From: an uncultured Alistipes sp.
GTDB lineage: Bacteria > Bacteroidota > Bacteroidia > Bacteroidales > UBA932
Assembly: GCA_900544175.1 (NCBI GenBank)
Contig: UQUN01000009.1
Span: 16,664-80,663 of the forward strand
Direction of reading: 5' to 3'
DNA length: 64,000 nucleotides
In this document: positions 42,066 through 49,386 of the stretch, one piece after another
How the letters are laid out: each line of letters begins with the position of its first letter
How positions within the stretch are numbered: position 1 is the stretch's first letter
Made by a program: the position numbers and the translations under genes
Notes under the pieces: model-generated
What the model saw: only the letters and a program-made list of their open reading frames with translations
What the model was told of the DNA's origin: nothing
Database searches by the model: none

Positions 42066-43878
42066 AGTAAAAATTGCTGTAGTCACCATATCTGTGGAAT
42101 CTCTGGCTCTCGCCGGGAAAGTCGCGGAAGAACTTGGAGCGGACCGCTTTGCATCATTTTCTGCAGATGGATGGACATCTTTTGCATCCCTGACGGCCCT
42201 TACGGAAGAGCATTTCAGAGACTACGGAGCCTGGGTGATGTTCTGCTCGGCCGGTATCTGCCTCAGGGCTATAGCACCGCATATCGTGGACAAGCATTCC
42301 GATCCTGCAGTGATCCTTGCAGACTCTACCGGACAGTGGATCATCCCCTTGCTTTCGGGTCATATAGGCGGAGCCAATGAACTGGCCCTCAAAGTAGCTG
42401 CCCTGACCTCCGGAAAGGCAGTCATAACCACGCGCAGCGACAACACCGGACTGTGGCCGCTGGATGTCCTGGCCTCCCGCTTCGGCTGGAGGGAGAAAGT
42501 AGAGGGAGCCTCGATGAACGAGGTGATATTCAGATTCGTCAACCGCAGGCCAACGGCTTTGGTCCTGACATGTCGTGACCAAGGCACGCGGTATCTCGAG
42601 TCCACTCTTCCGCCTCATGTCACGGTATGCCGTGACGCTTCCGGTATTCCCTCCGGTACGGAGCTTGTCATATCGGCCGGCCCGCGGAAAATCCGCTTCG
42701 GAGAAGTTCCGGTACTGTCTTACATCCCTCCTGTTCTTACACTTGGCGCCGGATGCAGGAAGAACTGCTCTTCCAGAGGAGTCGTGGAACACATCAGTAC
42801 CGTATTGTCCTGTAACGGCTGGCATCCGGAGGCCATAGGAAAAGTGGCCACGATAGAATTGAAACGGGATGAACCTCTGATAGAAGATCTGTGCCGTGGA
42901 TTCAGGACGGTAAAGGAGATCTGGAATGCAGATGACTTGAAAGGGATACCTGTTCCGACCCCTTCTGAAAGGGTAATGGAGGCCACCGGTTCTTGCAGCG
43001 TAGCCGAGGCCGCTGCCCTCAAAAGCGCAGGAGACGGTTCCGTCCTTCTGCTGAACAAGCAGAAGGCCTGCCTGAGCGAGGGCAATGATTTTACCTTTGC
43101 GGCTGCAGCCAGTCCGTATGCACTGCGTATGGGGCATATAGAGATCGTCGGTGCGGGCCCTGGCGATCCGGACCTGATATCGGTCAGGGGAAGGCATTTT
43201 CTGGAGGCAGCGGATCTGATTCTTTATGCCGGAAGCCTTGTTCCGAAAGAGGTGACCGCCTGTGCCAGGCCCGGAGCCGTAATCCGGTCATCTGCCCCGA
43301 TGGCGCTCGAGGAACAGTTTGCCCTTATGAAAGAGTACTACGACAGAGGATGTCTCGTAGTCCGTCTGCATACCGGAGACCCGTGCATCTATGGAGCAAT
43401 CCAGGAGCAGATGAATTTTTTCGACCGATTTAGTATGAGCTACCACATCACACCGGGAATATCCTCCTTTCAGGCCGCAGCCGCCGAGCTGCGCTCCCAG
43501 TTCACCATCCCGGAAAAGGTCCAGACCATCATCCTGACAAGAGGTGAGGGCCGAACCCCCATGCCCGAACGGGAGAAACTCAGCCTGCTGGCCCGCTCCC
43601 GGTCAACAATGTGCATTTTTCTTTCCGCCGGTATTGCTGAACAAGTACAGAACGAACTTCTTGTGCACTATCCGCCTGAAACACCAGTAGCGGTCTGCCA
43701 TCATCTCACCTGGCCGGATCAGAGAATCTGGAGGGGGGAACTGCGCCATCTGGCGGAGATAGTCAGCACCAACCGCCTCACTCTTACCACGATGATAGTA
43801 GTCGGTGACGCCATAGACAACCGCCGTGGCCTCTCCTGCCTGTACGACAAGGACTTCAAACATATTTTCCGTCAATGA
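42055..43878 (+). CDS. Fused CbiG hydrolase and precorrin-4 C11-methyltransferase (CbiF/CobM)
   Basis: Bifunctional protein of 607 residues. The first 345 residues are CbiG: ADGWTSFASLTALTEEHF, IPLLSGHIGGANELAL, TTRSDNTGLWPLDVLA, and the C-terminal CbiG domain with LTLGAGCRKNCSSRGVVEH. From about 360 a CobM/CbiF methyltransferase begins: IEIVGAGPGDPDLISVRG, LILYAGSLVPKEV, RLHTGDPCIYGAIQEQM and HITPGISSFQAAAAELRSQF. CbiG opens the delta-lactone left by ring contraction and CbiF methylates C11, consecutive steps of the anaerobic route, so here channelling is plausible. CbiG marks the pathway as oxygen-independent. It overlaps its neighbours by 11 and 4 bases. Confidence 0.95.
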   Translation: MENKVKIAVVTISVESLALAGKVAEELGADRFASFSADGWTSFASLTALTEEHFRDYGAWVMFCSAGICLRAIAPHIVDKHSDPAVILADSTGQWIIPLLSGHIGGANELALKVAALTSGKAVITTRSDNTGLWPLDVLASRFGWREKVEGASMNEVIFRFVNRRPTALVLTCRDQGTRYLESTLPPHVTVCRDASGIPSGTELVISAGPRKIRFGEVPVLSYIPPVLTLGAGCRKNCSSRGVVEHISTVLSCNGWHPEAIGKVATIELKRDEPLIEDLCRGFRTVKEIWNADDLKGIPVPTPSERVMEATGSCSVAEAAALKSAGDGSVLLLNKQKACLSEGNDFTFAAAASPYALRMGHIEIVGAGPGDPDLISVRGRHFLEAADLILYAGSLVPKEVTACARPGAVIRSSAPMALEEQFALMKEYYDRGCLVVRLHTGDPCIYGAIQEQMNFFDRFSMSYHITPGISSFQAAAAELRSQFTIPEKVQTIILTRGEGRTPMPEREKLSLLARSRSTMCIFLSAGIAEQVQNELLVHYPPETPVAVCHHLTWPDQRIWRGELRHLAEIVSTNRLTLTTMIVVGDAIDNRRGLSCLYDKDFKHIFRQ

Positions 43879-45686
43879 TACTCATTTTCGGAGGCACTAC
43901 TGAGGGACGCGCGGCGGTCAAGGTCGTGGAGGAAGGCGGCAAACCATTCTTCTATTCCACACTGACCGGGAGCCAGGAAATCTCATTGAGCCACGGAATC
44001 CGGCTGACAGGAGCCATGACTGCGGCGGATATCGCGGAATTCTGCCGACAGCACGGAATAGGCCTGATTGTGGATGCAGCCCATCCCTTTGCACTGGGCC
44101 TGCACTCATCGGTGGCGGCTGCTGCCTCATTGACGGGACTTCCGGTAATACTCTACGGACGCCGGCGCGAGGAACTTTCAGGAGTCATACTCTGCTCGGA
44201 CTGGGATGATGCAGTGCGGAAACTGGAAGAATCCGGCAGCAGCCGGCTGCTGGCCTTGACGGGAGTCCGGACCATACCGGCTCTGAAACCATTTTGGGAA
44301 CGGCATGAATGCTGGTTCCGCATACTGGAAAGAGAGGAATCGGTGCAGGAGGCCCTAAGTTGGGGATTTCCGAGGGAGCGTCTGATATTTTTCCATCCCG
44401 GGGAAAAAGAGAAGGATGTTCTCGTGCAGGTACGACCTGATGCCGTCATTACCAAGGAAAGCGGAGCAAGCGGCTATCTCCGGGAGAAAGTGGATGCGGC
44501 AGGAAGTCTCGGTATCCCGGTATTTGTGGTAGACCGGCCGCCAGTTCCGGAAGCTTTCCGCACAGTCTACACAGAATCAGGCCTGAGAAGGGCCATTGAC
44601 GAGTTGCTTCCGGATTTCTTTCCATTGAAAAGCGGGTACACTACCGGAACTTGCGCAGCCGCAGCAGCATGCGCGGCAGCACGGCTGCTGATAACAGGTG
44701 AGGGTGACAAGGAGTCTGCTGTCATCCTGCCCGGAGGAGAAACAGCTGTACTGCCGGTAGAAACTTCCAGGACAGAGGGTTCTGCGGCTGTTGCTTCTGT
44801 CCGGAAACACTCCGGGGATGACCCGGATGCTACTGACGGATGCCTGATATCGGCATCGGTACGGCTGAACGGCTCCGATGAAGTCCGTTTCCTCCCGGGG
44901 GAAGGGGTCGGGACAGTAACTCTTCCGGGTTTGGGCATACCGGTGGGCGGTCCGGCCGTCAATCCGGCTCCGCGCCGCATGATCAGGGACAATCTGGCCA
45001 CTCTCGGCATCATCGGAGCGGATGTAAGCATCAGCGTGGAGAACGGGGCCGAGATAGCCCGGCAGACTTTCAATTCCAGACTGGGGGTTGTCGGCGGCAT
45101 CTCCATTATCGGTACTTCAGGAATAGTGCGACCGTTCTCCAACGAGGCCTTTACAGCATCCATAGAACGGTCTGTCAATGTGGCCAGCGCAATGGGCTGC
45201 TCCACGGTGGTATTCAACTCCGGGGCCCGCAGCGAGGCAGTTCTGCGCCGGCTCTATCATGCTCTCCCGCCCCAGGCCTTCATCCAGTACGGCAACTTCA
45301 TAGGATGTGCCCTAAGCAGTGCCTCTGTCCATGGTTTCCCGCACGCAATCATCGGCATGATGATAGGCAAGGCAGTCAAGCTGGCCGAGGGCCATCTGGA
45401 CACACACAGCCATAAAGTCACCATGAACCGGGAATTCCTGAGGAGTACAGCTCTGGAAGCAGGCTGCTCCCCAATGGCCCTGGAGACAGCTGCATCTGTC
45501 AATTTTGCCAGGGACCTCTGGACTATGATGCCGGATAAAGACCTGGTCCGTTTTATCCGCCGGATTATGGAACTGTGCCTGAAGCATTGTGCACCTCTGT
45601 TGCCGGAAGGCAGGCTAACGCTTCATCTCATAGATGAGATCGGATGTGTCCGCCTTACCCTGCCTGACTCAGAGCCCCAGGGCTGA
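43875..45686 (+). CDS. Fused precorrin-6A reductase (CbiJ/CobK) and CbiD methyltransferase
   Basis: Bifunctional protein of 603 residues. The first 245 residues are CbiJ/CobK: ILIFGGTTEGRAAVKVVEE (nucleotide-binding start), VDAAHPFALGLHSS, LLALTGVRTIPALKPF, DAVITKESGASGYLREKV. From residue 250 CbiD begins with PLKSGYTTGTCAAAAACAA and continues with NPAPRRMIRDNLA, IIGTSGIVRPFSNEAF and IQYGNFIGCALSSASV. CbiD methylates C1 and CbiJ then reduces the ring, again consecutive steps. The start overlaps cbiG-cbiF (ATGA). It closes the plus operon and overlaps the convergent btuD by 18 bases. Confidence 0.95.
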   Translation: MILIFGGTTEGRAAVKVVEEGGKPFFYSTLTGSQEISLSHGIRLTGAMTAADIAEFCRQHGIGLIVDAAHPFALGLHSSVAAAASLTGLPVILYGRRREELSGVILCSDWDDAVRKLEESGSSRLLALTGVRTIPALKPFWERHECWFRILEREESVQEALSWGFPRERLIFFHPGEKEKDVLVQVRPDAVITKESGASGYLREKVDAAGSLGIPVFVVDRPPVPEAFRTVYTESGLRRAIDELLPDFFPLKSGYTTGTCAAAAACAAARLLITGEGDKESAVILPGGETAVLPVETSRTEGSAAVASVRKHSGDDPDATDGCLISASVRLNGSDEVRFLPGEGVGTVTLPGLGIPVGGPAVNPAPRRMIRDNLATLGIIGADVSISVENGAEIARQTFNSRLGVVGGISIIGTSGIVRPFSNEAFTASIERSVNVASAMGCSTVVFNSGARSEAVLRRLYHALPPQAFIQYGNFIGCALSSASVHGFPHAIIGMMIGKAVKLAEGHLDTHSHKVTMNREFLRSTALEAGCSPMALETAASVNFARDLWTMMPDKDLVRFIRRIMELCLKHCAPLLPEGRLTLHLIDEIGCVRLTLPDSEPQG

Positions 45687-46688
45687 GAGCAGACCGCTGA
45701 CAGAGTCTGTCTCATAAACTTTTCCGTCTGTGAGATGAAGGCGGAATGAAGATTCGCCGGCCTCTATCCATTGTCCCGACATACCGGAAGACGGTATCTT
45801 GCCGGGACTGATGATTATCGGTTCTATTTCATTGCGTCTCAATGCTTTCGAAACCATCTGAAGCCGTTGTCCCTTACCAGAGACTGCTATGCTGCCGGTA
45901 AAACGGTACTTGATTCTGAAAGCTCCTTCCGCCTTGTCGAAAGTTACATTCCGGTCCGGGAAAAAATCCTCCAGAACACCCTCGATAGCCAGATCCTCAG
46001 GAGAGCCTGTTCTGAGTGGGCCGTCCCGCTTCATCAGCCAGACACAGTCCGCCACCTGCAGAGCCAGATCCACATCGTGCGTTGACAGAAAAACGCTTTT
46101 TCCTGTATCACGGGTAAGGGTATGGAGCAGCTGCAAGATCTCGACCTTGCTCGGGTAATCGAGAAAAGCCGTCGGCTCATCCAGGAGTATGACAGGTGTA
46201 TGCTGGGCCAGGGCTTTGGCGATCATGACTTTCTGTCTTTCTCCGTCCGACAGTGTCTGAACCATTCTGTCCTGCAGAGACTCTATGCCCACCATCCGGA
46301 CAGCCTCATGCACTGCCGCATGGTCTTCCGGTGTAAGTCTTCCCCAGAATCCGGTATAGGGGCTGCGGCCGGTTCCGATAAGTTCCATCACAGTCATGTT
46401 GTCCACAGCGACCCGTTCGGTGAGAACTACTCCGAGCAGGCGGGAGAGTTCTTTTGGAGAATATCCGGAGAGAGGGCGTCCGGCAAGTATGATTTCTCCA
46501 TCTAGCGGCGGAATAAAGGCGGACAGAGTCTTCAGAAGGGTTGATTTTCCAACTCCGTTGCAGCCCAGCAGACATGTGAGCTGCCCGCTGCGCAGGGAAG
46601 CCCCGAGTCCGCTGCAAACCAGGCGGACATGACCTTTGTGGCGGTAGCCTATACTGAGGCTTTCGAGTATGACTGTATCGTTGTGCAT
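45669..46688 (-). CDS. btuD: Cobalamin/iron-type ABC importer ATPase (BtuD-like)
   Basis: ABC ATPase of 339 residues from the FecE/BtuD family. Walker A GCNGVGKSTLLKTL near residue 43, signature LSDGERQKVMIAKAL, Walker B VILLDEPTAFLDYP and the switch His in LSTHDVDLALQ are intact. About 85 C-terminal residues (after ALRRNEIEPIII) go beyond the usual 255-residue subunit; extensions of this kind occur in other Bacteroidetes Fec/Btu ATPases and have no known role. It overlaps btuC by 1 base and forms an operon with nrdD, nrdG-btuF and btuC. A siderophore-type importer is the alternative; the riboswitch makes B12 much more likely. Confidence 0.9.
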   Translation of the reverse strand: MHNDTVILESLSIGYRHKGHVRLVCSGLGASLRSGQLTCLLGCNGVGKSTLLKTLSAFIPPLDGEIILAGRPLSGYSPKELSRLLGVVLTERVAVDNMTVMELIGTGRSPYTGFWGRLTPEDHAAVHEAVRMVGIESLQDRMVQTLSDGERQKVMIAKALAQHTPVILLDEPTAFLDYPSKVEILQLLHTLTRDTGKSVFLSTHDVDLALQVADCVWLMKRDGPLRTGSPEDLAIEGVLEDFFPDRNVTFDKAEGAFRIKYRFTGSIAVSGKGQRLQMVSKALRRNEIEPIIISPGKIPSSGMSGQWIEAGESSFRLHLTDGKVYETDSVSGLLSALGL

Positions 46689-47722
46689 TATTCGTTCATT
46701 TCATTTTTACGTCTGCGGTACAGGACGGATATGACTACGGGAGCACCGACAAGAGCCGTTACGGAATTGACCGGAAGGACTCCCTCGAAACCGGGCATAC
46801 GGGCTATAATGTTGCAGCACAGAGCCAGTGCGGCACCGCACAGCATGGTAGCCGGCATCAAAACCTTGTGGTCGGAGGTGGAGAACATGCCGCGGCACAG
46901 ATGAGGGACCGCCAGTCCGAGGAACATTACCGGGCCGCAGTAGGCAGTCACCACTGCCGTAAGAATTCCTGCTGTGGAAATGACAAGAAGACGTGAACGC
47001 TTGACATCCAGTCCAAGATTACGGGCATAACTCTGACCGAGCAGCATCAGATTGAGCGTCTTGACCAGCAGCATGGACAGCGGCAGCAGCACACACATCA
47101 TGGCTGCGAATACCTGAACCTGGTCTCCTGATACGCGGGAAAAACTGCCCAGACCCCAGATGACGTAGGCGCGGATATCCTCCTCCACGCTGAAAAACTT
47201 CATCACTCCTATCACGGCATTGGCCACGTAGCCGATCATAACGCCGATGATAAGCAGCGTGACATTGCCTCTGACACGGCCGGAGATGAATACTATCAGA
47301 GCCATCACCGCCATTGCCCCGGCTATTGCGGCTATAGTGACGGCAACGTCACCTATATACCCCAGCCGGCTTAGAGCCTGGCCCCAGATGCCCGACATGA
47401 GCACTACGCAGGCCACACCGAGACTGGCTCCGGAACTTACACCCAGCACGGATGGATCCGCAAGAGGATTGCGGAATACAGTCTGCATCAGCAGTCCGCT
47501 TACAGCAAGTCCGGCTCCGGCCATTACCGCAATCACGGTCTGCGGCAGTCTGGACTTGAAGATGATATTGGTCCATATCTCATTGTCCGCACTGTTTCCA
47601 GCCAGTATCCTGAGTACGTCTGCAACCGGAATATTTACCGAGCCTATGAGCAGATTGGCCGCAGCGGACAGCAGAATCAGAACTGCCAGAGGTATGAAAA
47701 ACCAGAGCCTGCGTTTTTCCAT
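46688..47722 (-). CDS. btuC: Cobalamin-type ABC importer permease (BtuC-like)
   Basis: Polytopic permease of the BtuC/FecCD family, 344 residues with about ten hydrophobic helices, beginning with LWFFIPLAVLILLSAAANLL. Family blocks are RLPQTVIAVMAGAGLAVSGL, MQTVFRNPLADPSVLGVSSG and, near the end, GLAVPHLCRGMFSTSDHKVL, the coupling-helix region that contacts the ATPase. It starts 6 bases after the nrdG-btuF stop and overlaps btuD by 1 base. With the BtuF-like domain upstream and BtuD downstream it completes an inner-membrane B12 importer. Confidence 0.93.
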   Translation of the reverse strand: MEKRRLWFFIPLAVLILLSAAANLLIGSVNIPVADVLRILAGNSADNEIWTNIIFKSRLPQTVIAVMAGAGLAVSGLLMQTVFRNPLADPSVLGVSSGASLGVACVVLMSGIWGQALSRLGYIGDVAVTIAAIAGAMAVMALIVFISGRVRGNVTLLIIGVMIGYVANAVIGVMKFFSVEEDIRAYVIWGLGSFSRVSGDQVQVFAAMMCVLLPLSMLLVKTLNLMLLGQSYARNLGLDVKRSRLLVISTAGILTAVVTAYCGPVMFLGLAVPHLCRGMFSTSDHKVLMPATMLCGAALALCCNIIARMPGFEGVLPVNSVTALVGAPVVISVLYRRRKNEMNE

Positions 47723-47728
47723 CTTTCT

Positions 47729-49375
47729 CTATTGTTTAAGAAGTTCGTAATATACAGGTTCATGGTCAGGCAGCAGATCCGGATGGAAAGCCTTGATAAA
47801 ATCGGCCAGGACAACATCCGGCTCCACCGGCGTAACTTCGTAGAAAGGGACCTCTCTGAGGTTGCAGTAGACCACTCCCCTCTCCTTCCATGCCCTGAAA
47901 TCCTTGTAGCGGACATCTTCTGCTCCTAGTGCCGCATACGAGAACTGTCCGTTGAAACTGTTTAGAATCCTCCAGAACTGTGCGTCCGCTGCCTGTGAGT
48001 ACACTTGCTCGAAGTCCATGACCACCCCTCCAGAACGGGTGTCATCCTTCAGAAAATAATCCGCACCGGCGTCCTTGAAAATACGGGCGAGATAGCTCCG
48101 GCCTCCCACGGCATACCAGTTGCCGCCCCGCATCTCCCCTGAGAATACTTTTGGACGGTCAGTGACCGAACAGCGGACCTTCTCTGCCAGTGCATTGTAT
48201 CTCTGCTCTATGCCGTCGAATAGTGAATCAGCGAGGGATGAGCAGCCCAGAAGTACTCCTGCGCATTTTATCCATTCTGCCTGACCCAGTGGATCTGTCT
48301 CCTTATATCCGTAATGCGGAAGCAAAGGAATCCCGACATTGCGGAGAGCATCGTACCCTCCCCTCTTGTAGGGAGATATGATGATAAGGTCAGGATCTAT
48401 ACCCATTATCACCTCGTTGTCGAAATTGCCCTCGATGCCTATCCTTCTTGTCTTCCCCCGGGCTATTCTGCTGTTCATTACCGAATCATGCAGATGACGT
48501 ACTGATGTCACACCCACTACGGCGTCAGCCCTTCCGAGCAGCAGGATGTTGGAGAGCTGCAGGGATGTCATGCATACTACCCTGGAGACAGGGACTCGAA
48601 CGATGTCATACTGCCCTGGTATGCCCTTGACATCCGTTCCTTTGGGTACCAGGGCGATACGGGTCACCATACTGCTGTCTGAGGCTTGGGGGTCAGAAAG
48701 TTCCAGGAGGGTATATCCGTCCTCCGGTATCAGTCGGAATCCTTCGGCATATTTAACCTTAACGGTATCCGGAAGCGGTGTGCCTGCATCAGCGGCAGCA
48801 GAGCTCTCACCGGCTGTTGTCCCGGTGCGATGTCCGCAGGATGCAGGCAGCAGCAGGCACAGACACAGAAGCACGACGGCGACTATGCCGGAAACGGTTC
48901 CGGACAGGAAGGGGCTCTTTTTCCAGAACCGTCCTGTGATATCCTGCAGATGTCCGTCTGTCACGCGGTACAGCCGCTGGTTGGTGGTGCGGCTGGTCAG
49001 AGGACCCTGTGCTTCGATGTAAGGGCCGGTCTTGATATAATCGAATACGGCTGGGTCAATATCTTCCGGCAGTTCGCTGCGGCCGGAATACCAGGCGGTA
49101 CGCAGGGACGGGGCCACGGTATGGAGCCAGCCGGCAAGCCGCTCCACCTCCCGGGGGCTGGCATCTCCGCCCATGAAGCAGATGCATGTTACGTCCCGGC
49201 CGTAACGGCTGAGGAGGAAATCCAGTTCAGTCTCGTCCAGTTCCGTGCCCCCGTCACGCTGAAGGTGAGGGCTGTGACAGCCGGGACAGCCGTTCGGGCA
49301 GCCGGTTATGTTTATTGCCAGAGTGGTCTCGTCCGGAATTTCGGCGAAGACGATGTCGCAGTTGTGGTATCTCAT
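47729..49375 (-). CDS. NrdG-BtuF fusion: radical SAM activase joined to a B12-binding lipoprotein domain
   Basis: A single 548-residue frame holds two normally separate proteins. Residues 1-150 are a full NrdG, activator of the anaerobic ribonucleotide reductase: Cys26/Cys30/Cys33 in ITGCPNGCPGCHSPHL bind the 4Fe-4S cluster, and the domain ends with LYRVTDGHLQDITGRFWKK as NrdG normally does. Without a stop, a hydrophobic stretch (about 157-178, VSGIVAVVLLCLCLLLPAS) and Cys180 follow, looking like a lipoprotein signal, then a BtuF/FecB-type binding domain (GIDPDLIIISPYKRGGYD; DRPKVFSGEMRGGNWYAVGG). No ATG lies at the junction; a GTG (residue 168) is the only plausible internal start. It is 11 bases after nrdD and 6 before btuC. 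Confidence 0.88.
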   Translation of the reverse strand: MRYHNCDIVFAEIPDETTLAINITGCPNGCPGCHSPHLQRDGGTELDETELDFLLSRYGRDVTCICFMGGDASPREVERLAGWLHTVAPSLRTAWYSGRSELPEDIDPAVFDYIKTGPYIEAQGPLTSRTTNQRLYRVTDGHLQDITGRFWKKSPFLSGTVSGIVAVVLLCLCLLLPASCGHRTGTTAGESSAAADAGTPLPDTVKVKYAEGFRLIPEDGYTLLELSDPQASDSSMVTRIALVPKGTDVKGIPGQYDIVRVPVSRVVCMTSLQLSNILLLGRADAVVGVTSVRHLHDSVMNSRIARGKTRRIGIEGNFDNEVIMGIDPDLIIISPYKRGGYDALRNVGIPLLPHYGYKETDPLGQAEWIKCAGVLLGCSSLADSLFDGIEQRYNALAEKVRCSVTDRPKVFSGEMRGGNWYAVGGRSYLARIFKDAGADYFLKDDTRSGGVVMDFEQVYSQAADAQFWRILNSFNGQFSYAALGAEDVRYKDFRAWKERGVVYCNLREVPFYEVTPVEPDVVLADFIKAFHPDLLPDHEPVYYELLKQ

Positions 49376-49386
49376 GAGTCCTGCCC

